64,000 nt of DNA from Luscinia megarhynchos (lineage: Eukaryota; Chordata; Aves; Passeriformes; Turdidae), in assembly GCA_034336665.1 (NCBI GenBank), contig CM067569.1, forward strand, positions 5,015,820-5,079,819, read 5' to 3'. Below the pieces are notes generated by a model that did not search any database, was not told where the DNA came from, and worked only from the letters and a program-made list of their open reading frames with translations. This document shows, piece after piece, positions 1 to 12,705 of this stretch. Made by a program: the position numbers and the translations under genes. The stretch's first letter is position 1, and every line of letters starts with the position of its first letter.

Positions 1-130
1 TGAAACAAGGTCTTGACTATTTTTTCTCCAGATTTTTCTCCTGATTATATCTCTGTCTTTAAAACCAGGCAAATAAAGTTAATTTCCACTAAAAGATGTG
101 GGCAAATCCATCTCCAGAATTTTGGCATCC

Positions 131-172
131 AAGAAGGAAGGAAGGAAGGAAGGAAGGGAGGGAGGGAGGGAA
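131..172. repeat. GGAA/GGGA microsatellite
   Basis: About five GGAA units run directly into about four GGGA units, giving a pure-purine stretch on the + strand. Short open frames through it are artefacts of the repeat. It is a simple sequence with no sign of function beyond likely length variability. Confidence 0.95.
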
Positions 173-299
173 ATCTTCCCCAAAACCGATCAAAATTAAA
201 AACCCCCATGATGACACATACAAAAATAGGATTTGTGATAGAAGCCCAAGAGGGTCAAAAGCAAAATGCTCATCAGAATGAGTCCTGTGTGGACTAGCT

Positions 300-480
300 G
301 AAAGCATTAAGGGCTAATCCCCGAAACTGCGGTGCCTTGCAGCAGTTAATGACCTGCTAGTCTGCGAACCATCAGGAGAGGAAGCCGGCAGCAGTTAACA
401 CTTGGAGAGCTGCTTGTTGCTAACAATGCTAATGAACCGTGTCTTGGACTTGTTATCCTGCGTGGTGCAGGAGAAACACG
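300..480 (+). other. Candidate exon (possible first coding or lncRNA exon) with consensus donor
   Basis: This 180-bp stretch has about seven CpGs, against a near absence in the flanking DNA, and ends at a full consensus donor, CACG|GTAAGT, with the intron starting at 481. Inside it an ATG at 426 (A at -3) and a second in-frame ATG at 432 open a frame of 18 codons plus one base running into the donor. The nearest upstream in-frame stop is the TAA at 396-398, so 426 would be the natural start. The predicted peptide begins MLMNRVLDLLSCVVQEKH; I do not recognise it. A possible acceptor, CCTTGCAG, lies at about 334-341, but its pyrimidine tract is poor, so a first exon is as likely. The word GCAGCAGTTAA occurs twice, about 50 bp apart. 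It could instead be a conserved enhancer or chance. Confidence 0.3.
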
Positions 481-601
481 GTAAGTGCCTCAGAATGACA
501 GTGAATAATCGGAATATTAAGGCAGAGAGGTGAGAAGAATTACAGATGGGATGCAGGAATGGAAGTGGAGCTTTACAGATGCAGGGTAAGAGCAGAAAAG
601 C

Positions 602-812
602 AGCACTGGTGTGACCCAGAATATCACTGGTGTGACCCAGAATATCACTGGTGTGACCCAGAATAGCAGCAGTGTGACCCAGAATATCACTGGTGTGACC
701 CAGAATATCACTGGTGTGATCCAGAATATCATTGATGTGATCCAGAATAGCACTGGTGTGACCCAGAATATCATTGATGTGATCCAGAATATCACTGATG
801 TGACCCAGAGTG
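602..812. repeat. 21-bp minisatellite, ten copies
   Basis: The unit is close to GTGACCCAGAATATCACTGG plus one base. GTGAYCCAGA anchors fall at 611, 632, 653, 674, 695, 716, 737, 758, 779 and 800, exactly 21 bp apart. Variants are CACTGG versus CATTGA, AATATC versus AATAGC, and ACCC versus ATCC; the CATTGA/ATCC forms cluster in the downstream half. As 21 is a multiple of three and the unit has no stop in some frames, both strands carry long open frames through it (611-898 on +, 517-912 on -). These are repeat artefacts. Confidence 0.95.
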
Positions 813-2062
813 TTTCAAACTGGGCACAGGATTTTTCCTTCCTGCAGAGAGCAGGGAGAGAAGGAAAAAAAGGAAGAAGGAAAGGAGAATGCAAATGAGT
901 GCTGGCAGTCACTTTATGGGTTTACCCTCTGCTTGTTCTGGCTGTCAGACTGAAGAATTTACAAAACCCTCGTGCCTCAGAAAGCTCAGAATTTCCCAGG
1001 GAAAGCTGATCAGGAGCATTTATTCCTCTGAGAGTGTCCATCCAGTGGCTCACATTCCTCTGCTTCCCAGCTACAGGAACCTCTTCAGGCTACATCCCCG
1101 AAGAGAGAGGTGTGCAGGAATTCCTTGTGCCTAGTACTGACCCCAAGGCTGTGCTCTAGACAGCTCTTCCCTTTACCCAGCTATTCATTCAGAGCTATTC
1201 ATGCTCTGCTTTCAGCCTTTTATTTACTCTTTATTTCATGGAAGCAGCCACAGGATGCAAGGGCAGTGTCAAAGGACACTTTTGGGGTGTCTCTGGCCGC
1301 CTGTGAAGTCTCAATGATATTTGTCCACAGATTTTTTGGTGTTCTTTGTGTAGTGACCTGGCCTCCTACTGCTCAATATTTGTGAGACTGCAAACTGAAT
1401 GCTTTCATATATTTTAAAAATAGGTTTCTCTGATGACTGAAGAAGGACCTTGAATGCCCATGATTAATGGTGTTGTTGGTGGTTTTGTGCCTGGGACTCT
1501 TTTCTTTCCCCTCCTGTCAGATACCAATCTCTGTGCAGAAAAAGTCTTCTCTCTATTCCATGTGAGATCAATTCTATTACTGGCACATGGGCAGGGACAG
1601 CAGAGGCAAGGGGATCCATTCTGGAGTTGGGTTCATATGAGTTTCATTCTATACCAAAGCTTCAGCAATGAGGAGAGGTGATTTACGAGCCTTTGACAAA
1701 TTTCCATCTGCTCTCATTCCGTGTGGTTTTTTTTCCCCCTCGGAGTTCAAAGGCTGTCTGCTGCAGAGCTGCACTGCCCTGGTGATGTATGGCTGTCTCT
1801 GAGGCTGTCAGAGTTCTAATTTTAACAGTGGCAGAGCTCTGTGCCTTAATTCAAGAACCGCCTGATGAGCTCCAACGAGAGGAAACCTCTGCTCAAACCC
1901 AGCCAGCCCAGCTGAACCCCTCATTTCTGCAAATAAACCTAACAACCCTCAGGAAAACTTGAACTAGGAATGTTGCTGGGGATTGGAGGGGAATTGGTGA
2001 TGATGTAATTTTGCATAATTTCTTTCCTGACTCCTACATTCTCCTACAAAAGTGTTTTGTTA
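813..2062. other. Unannotated unique sequence
   Basis: No gene or repeat family is recognised. Positions 842-890 are almost pure purine on the + strand. Several overlapping open frames of 75-91 codons lack any family signature. Confidence 0.6.
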
Positions 2063-2302
<240 letters not shown>

Positions 2303-5300
2303 ATTTCTTTCCTTTCTCTTTTGATTATGTTTAGCTATCAGCATTTAGAAAAGAACAAATCATGTTGGCTTCTTTTTTCCCCCCAACTCTGCATTTTTGA
2401 GCTTTGTGTAAATACAAATGCCTCAGCTTGTCATTCTTTTACTGTAATTTTTTTGTTGTTGTTGTACAAATTCAGGCATGGAAAAAAAGGAGCAGTATTG
2501 AGTAACGTGTTACACATTTATTGGCTGAACTTTCATTATAGTAGGGATTGCATAACTCACACAAAACATGCAAGAAGAAGTACTAGATGCTAAAAATCCA
2601 ATAAAAGGACACCTTATTTATTAATTCTATTAACATTAAAGTTCAATTCCTCCCTGAGTTACAAATGCACAATTCTCAACGTGGCAATAAGAGTCCAACA
2701 TGGGACAAACTCATCATATTTTGTCATTACCCTGAGTTTCACACCTCTCTAACTTTAAATAAGTTCTTTATTCTAATATTTCTGGGAAGAAATTCATGTG
2801 CATCATTGGTTCATCCCACAAACATATTAAAATCAACTTTTAGATTTTCTCAACATTTGCAAAGAAGATCCTTTGCCATGGCAAGTGCCTTCTTTTCAAA
2901 ACAAAAATGTATTTACTAATATTTAGTTGTTTTTAAAGTGAGACTTTAATTCTTTATACATAGACATAAAGGAAAAATAAGGAAAATATCAATTAAAATG
3001 CTAGATAAATTGACATTATTTCTCTCTTCTCTTTCTTATTCTCTGCCCTCCAACTTCAAGATGAATTTTTCTAGGCTCCTGCACATGGAAAACCTCTTCC
3101 AAAGAGCTGAACATGAGATTTTTTTCTCAAGTTTTGATGAAATTTGACTGGTCTTCAGTCTCACAGGATGGCCAGCTAAAATATCCACCCTCTCTCTGTT
3201 TCTCCTGCAAGCTCTTAGTGGTGTGTTCCCTTTTGGGTGCAAAACACAGAAGTTGTTTCAAACCCACTGATGTGTTGTGCAGCCCTGTTCTCAAAGGAGA
3301 TTGGATCCTGCTGCCAAGGGATGAATGAAGCTGGGAAAATAATGTTAGAAAGGTAGAAAAAGAGCCAATCACGAGGTTCAAGAAGCAACAATTTGCAGTT
3401 GGACTGAATTGCTCAGAGGGAGGGCAGTGGTGGGGAAGCAGAGCTTTTTGTGAGATAAGTCCCATTAGACAGGAGATAGAGGGATACTTTGAACTTGGGC
3501 TGGATGTAAAATGGATGAGGGCTACCAGGAGTGACCTTTTATTGAATTATGATGATCCTAACAGGGAGAGTTAAGTGAAAACTGATGGAGGGAAAGCAGG
3601 GCTGCAGATAACTGGAAAAAGAGCATTTTGCTGTTTGAAGGTTCATATGTAAAGCAGAACATTTCAGTGGACATCCACAAATAATGAGAGGCATAATTTA
3701 TTCAAGAAACTATCCTTTCAATTGACAGCCACAAGCACAGTACCATGGTCTTTCTCTCCCTAAGTAGCCCCTGTACCTAGATTTTCTTCTTCTTACTGTG
3801 GCACAAAAATATTTTCAAACTCAGCTTTTTTGTAATGTTAGGGCTTCAGGCAACTATTAGAAAAATTCATAAGGAAAACAATTAACTCCCTTAAGTCTAT
3901 TTATATTCTGTTTTCATGGCTTCACATTTCATTTCCAGAAAGTGCAGAGGAATTTACTGCTATGCTCCCAAGTGCTACTGGCAAAGTTATTACTCTATTT
4001 ATTATGATAGCAGTGTTTAATCATTATATATGTAATAGTATCAAAGAGCCTCAGTTATAATCCCTTCATTATAAAAACCTTATGGGTAAACCCAGCTTTT
4101 ATTATTGAAGAATAATACTGTAAGCAGCAGTTGCTTTGAAGGGCAACACTGAGGCCAAAGGTAAAAAAAGGGCCAGTGAGATTCCTAAAAGGTTCTAAAG
4201 AGTAAGTGACATTATTTTACATTTTAACACTTGTTTGCTATCTGAAACAGCAGGAGTCAGCCTTAAATCCAAGGCTGCTCAAGGCTTTTAAATTGCCTGT
4301 TAAGCTGTGCAGATTTTTAGGGACACTATTCTGAGCATCTGAAACACTCTGTTTAGTTAGGTCCCCTTGACTGTCTCTTTTATGTGCTGCAAACAGAGTG
4401 TTGTGCTGCTAAGCTGGGCAGAATTAGGCACAAGCTGCACAGGATTCCAGAATTAGTTCCACTGCACCACACGTGTTTTCAGGAGCAGGGCAGCCCAGCC
4501 AGCAGCACACTCAGGGATCCCCAGGAAAACCAGGAAAGCCTGCAGAAGGTTTGGGTTGCCCCCACTGCAGGGAAAAAAAGCTTTTGTGGAACCCTTTTTG
4601 TGCACAGCCCTGCCACTTTCAGCACATCTAAATAATTGATAAAGCCCTAGGAGGTAATCTCTGAGTGGCTGAGCCATTAGAGCCATGGTAATATTGTGTA
4701 GCAGGTCAGGTTTCTGGGCTGTAAAGGGAGCCCTGATTTGTCAGCCTATGGCACACAAATTTGGACTCCAAGCCCAGTTTTTTCCTGGGGACTCCAACTC
4801 TGCTGTAATTTATGGCTCTGCCTGGTGCAGCTGGTGCAGGTTGTCCCTAGTTTGAATCGTGGATATTTGGCAAACGAGCCAGGCTTGTGCCCATCTGCCC
4901 CTGTGCTCGTGGATATTGACTTCCTTATCCTTGCAAGAGCTCAAGGAATTTTATTGGGAAAAGGCAAATGTCAAAAGTGTAAAGCTACTTTAATAAAACT
5001 GGCTGAGATCAGGTTTCCTTGCTGGCTGCCTGCCATTGAAAATCCCTTTGTTAGCTTTTTAAAATTTCCTGTGACAAAAAAGAGCCCTTTTCATTTCTTT
5101 CTATCAGATCGAGCAAGTTTAATTAAAATGTGAAGAATTTGACTAAAAATGTCATAGCAAAGAAATCTTGGGACGACTTTCCTTTTGAACCTACATGATT
5201 TTGTGTTTTGCATTTTTTTAAGGACAGTTCTAAACCTCATTGATGTGGAAAGCATGAAAGAACAAGAAAAAAATCATTAATTATAGTACCAAATTTTAGA

Positions 5301-6122
5301 CTGATTTTATCCTTCCATTTTCTGGGGGTGCTGATAAAAGTTTCATGAAAAACAGGGATTGTGAGCTGCTCTGGGGGTAAAAAGAAATATAAAAAAATAA
5401 AGAAAATACATGTTAAATGTGAACACAATGAAACAATTAAAGCAAATGAAAGCATTTCTGTGCAGCTGGAACCCACGATTGATATACTGAGAGTTGGAGG
5501 AAACACTCATTGTCCCTACAGCTGCTTTAATTGGCAATATTGAGGTTAGCATAAGGAGCTAGTGAGATCAAATGCATCATCCAAGTAAAAATTCCACTAT
5601 TTAACTAGAGAAAATAGCAGTTACACATTTGGACATCCACTGTTTAAATTGTACTTGGTTACTATGACATGTAAAGTACTTGGCATGAACAAATAGTTTT
5701 TACCAAAACAATTAGGCTCCATTAAAATGGAATATTTTAAAATGCTTGGCACGTCTTAATATTTTAGTCATGAGATGTGATCAGGGGCGTAAATACAATT
5801 TTGTTGTCAAGTGCCTATTAGAAATGTAATGAAATACTAACAAAGGGGTGAAGCACAAGTTAAATTTCACAACAAAGCCACCTTATTTCCAGCAACAAGA
5901 TGGTGTGTTTGGTGTGCAGAGCACAGGAGGGCAGGTTGTAAAAATCCCAAGAGGTTTGACTTTGGTTTCCTTAGTCCACACCCTGCATCTCTGTGCTCTG
6001 TTCTGTTGGTGTGTGCTCATTCAAAAAGAGGATGAATGTCTGATAAAACTTGTTCAGGCATCCCTGGCTTGATAGTGGCTCACCTGCTCTTGGCTGGGAG
6101 CAGCTGGAGCAGTTCTGAGCTG
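2303..6122. other. Unannotated AT-rich unique sequence
   Basis: About 3.8 kb in which I see no recognisable exon, transposon or tandem array. A GTAAGT hexamer near 4202 has a weak exon side (AAAGA|GTAAGT) and no nearby acceptor. Confidence 0.6.
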
Positions 6123-6194
6123 CTCTGAGGATAAATAAATGAGCAGTGAAAAAAGATTCTCTGAGAACAAATAAATGAGCAGTGAAAGCGATGC
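6123..6194. repeat. 36-bp tandem duplication
   Basis: Two copies of a unit beginning CTCTGAG and containing AAATAAATGAGCAGTGAAA start at 6123 and 6159. They differ at a few positions, mainly after CTCTGAG (GAT versus AAC) and at the 3' end. Confidence 0.85.
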
Positions 6195-6644
6195 CTGGTC
6201 CCCATGGTCGTGATGTCACACAGGAAAAGGCTCTGGGGAGAGATAAGGGACTTCACAAAGCAGGAGGTAGAGACAAGCATCACACAAAGCTCATTCCAAA
6301 CATTCTTTTTTATCCTCTAATCGCCCTTCTTTGATTCTCTTTGGCTCCCCCACCTCCTCCAGAGACACAGTGCCCGTGTGGTCCTTTGCAGATGAGGAAC
6401 AACTCGGCTTCCACAGGAGATTTTGGCAGAGCTAATAAAAAGAAGAGGCAGTAGCTGTATTAAAATCCCATTGATTTTTTAAAAACACAAAAGGAGAATT
6501 AGCTTGGCCTAGCCTTGGGCCAGATTTGCTGGTTTTCTGTAGTGCAGTGTCATTACACATTTCAGGAGGCTCTCAGGAGGAATAGGAACCATCTGAGCCA
6601 CAAGTGCAGAATTACAGAGACATTCCAGTGACCCTGATGAGAGG

Positions 6645-6845
6645 AATTAGCAGGGTGGGAAGCCCAAGAGGTGTGGGAGACTGGGGCAGGGTGGGGGCAA
6701 CAAGGTGTGGGAGAGCCAGCTGGAGATGGGCACTGAGAGATGTGTGAGACCCAAAAGGTGTGGGAAGCCCAGGCAGAGCTGGAGGACATGAAAATGTGGG
6801 ATGTGCAGGCAGAGGTGGGTTCCCAAAAGGTGAGGTAGGACAAAA
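6645..6845. repeat. Degenerate purine-rich minisatellite
   Basis: The words GGTGTGGGAG, GGTGTGGGAA, ATGTGGGATG and AGGTGAGGTAGG recur at irregular intervals with AAGCCCA-like spacers, suggesting an old decayed tandem array. A 128-codon minus-strand frame (6562-6948) crosses it and shows the same periodicity (SHTFW, SHTSW). It has no recognisable domain. Confidence 0.5.
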
Positions 6846-8944
6846 ATTTGTGAGACAAAAGGAGGGTCAAATCTGTGTGTTCACAGCTATTAATAAATAC
6901 ATTTAGTCCTATTTTTAAACCTTTCCAAACACTGCTTAGTTTCTGCACGTTTTGAAATGAAGTTATCTCAGAAACATAACTCTGGTTCCAAGAGTGCTCT
7001 GAGCTCTGGAAACAGCCTGAGAAACAGGAACTTTGTGTACATCATGTTTCCCTCACTTCAGATTATAACATGGAATAGGTGAGGTATGGCAAAATTTAGA
7101 ATTGAAATGTCAAAATGCGGATTTCTTTGGCTCAGATTTTCATTTCTAATGACTGCTGGGCATCTCTGTCAGCTCATCTCTTGGGGTGATTGTTCAAGGT
7201 ACTCTGCTTGTGTTTGCTGGAATTTACACAAAGGAAGCACTGCCTTTAGTGATAGAGACTGAAAATCTATGTCCAAGATATAATTCTTCACCTTAGAGAT
7301 ATAAAACCTAAAAGCAGATCTGTAGAGCTCAGAAATACATTCTTAGGTAGGACATTACTGCTGCATTTTCAACAGATTAATTCACAGGACTAGTTGTCTT
7401 TTTTTAAAAAAACCCTCTTCTATTCTTTAGTTAAGGATGAAATTCATAAAACTAGGCTAGCTGGAAGATATTATTTTCCCTGCTACATCATGAAAGGGTA
7501 GAAAACTATGTGCAAATAATACTGTGTGTTTAATTTTAGCTAAGTGTGGGCAAGGTTTGCCCTGTCAGTTAAAACTTAGAATAAAATACCCTGTGTGTAT
7601 TCAGCCCTGAACCCTCAAGAATCTCAGAGCACTTGAAACACACCAAAAACTCTTCACCCCATGCAGTCACAGTGCTGCTCAGGGCCACAATGGAGCTGTT
7701 GTTCAGCAGCATGAAGAAATGCCAGAGGAGGGTAGGAAGTTAAGAATAATACAGCATATTCAAATATAACTTTTAGGAGTATTTAGGTAGGCTGAATGCA
7801 GCTACCTGGAATTTGGCCACAAGACTCAGCTTAACAGCCCTGCTCTTGTCAAAAGCGGAATAAGATCTTTAATTTTTCCATTCCATTTCCATTAATCACC
7901 AGAAGTGGTCATGAGGTTTTCCACCCCAGCCAGCAGTCAGGCTTTCCAACAGCAATACATTTCCAGGGCACCACATCAGTGCTGCTTCAGAGTGCCTCCT
8001 ACTGAATCACCAGCCCAATTTCCTTCACATCCTGATTTCCCATTTGAAAACTGACCAGCTCTCCTGACCATCCAGCTGATGGCCTGAGGGTCTGAGAGGC
8101 TGTGTTTTTTACTGAGAGGGCTTTCACCCGTCTTCAGCAAATCTCTTAGGAAGGTTTAACTTCACTGGCAGGCTAAGTTCAGTGTAAAACAGCAATTGCC
8201 CTAATCTACAGTAATTTGCTATGTGAAATATAAAGGAAGTTTGGATGAGAAAGAAGATATAAGAAAGAATTGAAAGTATAGAGGGATTTTTCCAAATTAC
8301 TCTGGGTTCTTGATGGTCTTTGCTGGGTTCTGAATCCAATTAATGTACATAAGGAAAAAAAATTAAACCAAGATGATACAATCCCCTAATTACAGAGTCA
8401 AAGATATCAGTGTACAGTTTACAGAGACAGGAAGGAGTAAACTGATGATATGTTGGCTGATAGGGAAGGAGAGTTCTGTAGCTGAAGAAGGCACAAGGAA
8501 CTATTGACAGAAAGATTTTGCTGTGAAATTCAGTCTATGTAAATATCACTGCCAGATGCTGCAGTTAATTAAGAGAGCTTTAACAATTCTATTTTATTTT
8601 CTCTTTCCAATTAGAGGACAGTGTCTACATTTCTGGCCAGAGGGACTGAGGCTCTGTAGCATTCAGAGTAATTGCCAGTGCCTGACTTAAGAGATCTTCC
8701 TAATTGGACAAGTTCTGTACTTTAGGTTAGGAATTATCTATTGTGTCTTGCATTTGTTCCAGTCACAAGACATTATGGTCACTGTGTTTCCTGGCAGGGC
8801 TGGCAGCTCTTTCAGTGTCAGCTCCTCAGGCTGATTTATCTTATAGCAACACACAGAACTGAAATATGAAATACCCTATTTACAAACACATGCTTTGCAT
8901 TTGAACTAGAAGAAAGCACTGTGAGAACTGTGGAAATGTAGCAG
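6846..8944. other. Unannotated unique sequence
   Basis: About 2.1 kb of AT-rich single-copy DNA. No repeat family, exon or structured RNA is recognised. Confidence 0.6.
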
Positions 8945-8990
8945 GGTTTTTTTTTTTGGTTGTTGTTGGTTTTTTTTTTTTCAGGTAAAG
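8945..8990 (+). other. Poly-T tract ending in a juxtaposed acceptor/donor motif
   Basis: Two T runs, separated by GG and TTG units, end in TTTTTTTTTTTCAG directly followed by GTAAAG. The AG at 8983-8984 abuts the GT at 8985-8986, matching the layout of vertebrate recursive (zero-length exon) splice sites, which combine a polypyrimidine-CAG acceptor with a GTRAG donor. The motif alone is not proof, because simple T-rich tracts are common here. Confidence 0.25.
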
Positions 8991-11900
8991 GTTAATTTTT
9001 TTATACATTTATAGTATTTTTGGCTCTCAGAGAAGTTTTCTATTTTATCTTCACTAATTCTGAATGGTTTACTGTTGATCTTTGGATGACTTGGAAAGGA
9101 AAAGTTAGAAATGCAATATTTAATATCTGGAAGAGACTTATTCAGATGTCTCTCTTCTCTATCTGTATTTATATTTTAAGAGTGTCTTAACATCCACCAT
9201 AAGAACAGGTCTTTGTTCACTACCTGCTGCACACATCCAAATGCAGTAAGACTTTAAAAACCTCAGAATTTTAGAACTCAGCCAAGGCTGGCACAATTCT
9301 TGCTGAGATTTTTTGTGTCCTGTGGACAAGGAGATGATCAAAATCCTGGGAGCTGATAGTGGGAGGGAAAACTTGACACAACAATTCATAAGGAGCCTCA
9401 AACCTGAGTCTGCCCAATTTTTCCAGACTTGGAAAGAACTTTGAAAACCTTCCCAGAGCAGCCCCTGGTCACAAGGGGATGCAGCATTTATGGGCACAAA
9501 CTCAGCTTCTAAAGCTGTTTTTTTTTTTTTTAAGTGAGTACCTCAGAAATTACAATAATTATTTACCTTTCAATGAGCTGAACTCAGCTCTTGGGTTTAT
9601 AGGTGCCTTTGGTGGTGTTCACTGTGATAGGTATTAACCTCCAACATCCCAGAATTCTTGGGTTTAGGATATGAGAAATCCAACACAAATATTAGCAGTG
9701 ATGGGCAAACTTACCTGGCATCTTCTCATTTCTGAAGGCACTTCCATAACAAAGTTTATTGGTAAACAGTACTAATAATGAAGTTTTCTAAGGAAAAATC
9801 CACGTAATTTCATTCTGCAAATAAGATATTAAAGCAGAAGAATTTGTGTCACTTTTCTGGAAATTTGCTAAAAAAAAAAAAAAGGAGAAAACAAAGATGG
9901 GCAGAGTTGAGGCCATTTAACCACTGGAGAAAACAACAGCTCACCTTCCTGTTATATAATCTCTTTCCACAGTTTGCCCACATCCCCTGTGTACAAATGA
10001 GCAGACATGCACTCTGATGAAGGCATGTATTAATGATTCAGACCCACATTTTCAGCTCTGGTGCCAGGAACAGCTCAGCAGGGCTCAGCTCCCCTCCTCA
10101 GGGTCTGGCATTTCCAAAGGTTCAACACCCTTGCTGAGCATGGGTTGTGGACCATGGTGGCTGGGAAGTTAAAAAACATGTGCATGACATTTTTTTCCAC
10201 TCTGCACCTCTTTGGGGCCCTTGGTCTCTCTTTGCCATCTGACTCTGCCTCTTGCAGGTCAGTGGAAATGTTTTTGCTGACCTTTGTGGGACACACTCGA
10301 GTTACCCACCATGGATCACCCAAAATGCAGCTAAAACCACTCTGCTTCATCTAGTGTTGTTTCAAAATAATTTCCAGCCCATTAATTATGGCCTGCAAGC
10401 TCTTCTTTAAAGAGGCACTTTGATGTTGATGAGTCACAGTTCTCAAGCTTCCCTCTTTGCCTTTGCACTTCCTCAAGGCATAACCCTGGTGATTTTTGCA
10501 CCAAGAGGCGAATGGCTCTGTGACAGGGTCTGCCCTTGTGCAAACACCCTCAAGAGCCACTTCCCTCAAGCCAGATACTGAAGTCCACTTTAAAAAAAAA
10601 CACTTTTAAGAGATGTTTTCCATTTGATGTAGCTCCATGCAGGTATTCAGTGACAGCTGAGTGTAACCCAAGCTTTGACTGTTTGGGCAGAGCTGTGGGT
10701 CCTGTGCTGCAAGCTCATGTCCCTTTAGCTCTCCTGGTGTGTGTTAATGACTGGTAAAGGTGTTGCTGAGACCAGCACCTGCCTCTGCTCCTGCCCCACC
10801 TCCCCAAAGGAGGGAAGATGGAGCAGCTAAATCCTGACAGGGCAAAAGAGGGGTGGTGAGTGCTTGCCCTGTTTGCAGCTGTGCTGCTGGAGATGGTCAG
10901 GCACAGACCCGTGCTGCTTTTATGGACTCCTCTCCATCCCAGCCCAGTGGGAAACAGCTTAACTTAAACTGTGTGTGACTCTGCACCTGCCTGCTCCACT
11001 ACAGAGCAGACAGAGCTCAGGAGAAGCCTGGAGCAGCTGCCAGGGCCCTGGCTTGCCAGAGCTGGATCAATTAAACCAAGATGTGGCAGCAGTGTTTGCT
11101 GTCTGCCAGCTGTGCCACACATCTGCCTGCATCCCAGTTTGGGCAAGGCTGCAGTGAGCTGGGAGGCTGCCCTGGCTCGTGCTTGGATCACACACCCCGT
11201 GCATGGACCTGGGACAGCAGCAGCCCCTCTGGGTCACCCTTGAGCAACCTTGACATTTCCCCAGCCTGAGAGCTTGGGAGCAGCCAGCCATGGCACAGCT
11301 TCCCTTCCTCCTGTGAGGAGAGCAACAGGAAGGTTGCAACCATTTGGAATTCAGCAAAGGGGTAATTCACAGCACTTTTGCAAGTTTGAGGGGAAAAAAA
11401 TCCCACAGAAATGGCATAAAAGAGGGGGAGCAGGCTCAAGGACACCTCATCACACCAGTTCTGTTGCCTTTTTCACACTGAAATGAGCTTGGGCTCGTGC
11501 ACTCCAAGCTGACATGTGCCCCTTATAAAATCATCTGTTTTGTCATGGGAGTTATAACTCTCTCTTCTCCATTTCAAGGACACCAGTGGGAGGAAATCCA
11601 AACCTTGCAGAAATGTGTTTTCCCGCTTTGCTGTTATTCCCAGAAGCTGCTGCCTTCCTTCTGTTGTGTCCAATTCCAAATAACAGGTTGATCCCTTCAC
11701 AAGCATCGACCTGTTTTGTAACATGAAAAGGAGCCAGTGCTATCAGTTATCTCCCACATTATCCTGCAGCAAGCTGTTCTCCAAGGGCAGCCAGCTTGAA
11801 TGGCTCATGTTGTTGTCCACAAAAGAGAATCACTCCTCATTCCACTGTCTCTATGCCAAGACGTGGCTTCCAATGAGGTAATTGTTTTGACAGTTTGGAA

Positions 11901-12682
11901 AAAAAAAAAAAAGCCAAAAAAACATTAAAAAGTAAACAGTCATACATTTCTGCTCGCTGGGGGCATTTGTAAAAGGAAGATGAAATGTATCCAAAGCTTA
12001 AAACTTCAAGACACAAGTGAATGTTCAGGTTTTATAAAGAGGCAAGGTGTTACAAACCTGGCATTATTAGCTGATGATGTAAATTCCATGTTTCATAGCT
12101 GTTGTTTTCAACTGCTGTGCTCTTTGCATGTTTGAATCTCCATCTATGCACTAATTCTATGTTTAAGGGAAATCAATAATTTCAAACCTTGATGATTGTT
12201 AGCTCCATCTTTGACACAGAGCTGGCAAAGAGAAAAAATTGCTTTTCTTGGAGACCTGCAGACTTTTAAAATGGAATCCCAGGCTCTGCCTGTACTGGGC
12301 TGTTTGTGTGGCTGTGTGAGACATTTCCAGTGAACCCTGAAGGAGCTCAGCCTTAGGCTGGGCTCAGTGCTCACTGCTGAGTGTCAGCCTGGGCTGGCAG
12401 AGCCCCTGCACACAGCCTGGGGTTTGTGTCCAGCTTTGTGCAGTGGCTTTCTGCTCTTGGCTTTATCCCTAACAAGTTCTCTGTGTCCTCAGTGCTCAGT
12501 AACATTCTGTAGGATTGGAAGCTTTGCCATTTTCAAGGCAAAATGTACTTTCCTGCACCTTATCCAAGGAAAACATTGCTAAAGCCAGACTGGGAGAAAG
12601 AAGGTATCCTTAACAATTTTCTCATTGATGAGGAGCTCCAGAGGCAGACACATGGGGATATACACACACCTACAGCAGGCAT
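8991..12682. other. Unannotated unique sequence, GC-richer near 10.8-11.3 kb
   Basis: About 3.7 kb without a recognised gene. Short poly-A/T tracts lie near 9521, 9870 and 11900. The 10760-11350 part is noticeably GC-richer and has many overlapping 60-97 codon frames on both strands, a base-composition effect. A perfect minus-strand donor (CCAG|GTAAGTT when reverse-complemented) lies at 9714/9715. Confidence 0.55.
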
Positions 12683-12705
12683 ATATGCTATTTTCAATAG
12701 CATAT
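12683..12705. repeat. Perfect 10-bp inverted repeat
   Basis: The left arm ATATGCTATT (12683-12692) and right arm AATAGCATAT (12696-12705) are exact reverse complements around a 3-nt loop. The result is a tight 23-nt hairpin in DNA or RNA. Confidence 0.9.

Noticed and set aside
4190..4212. GTAAGT donor-like site
   Set aside because: The exon-side bases are weak and there is no acceptor or exon-like sequence upstream.
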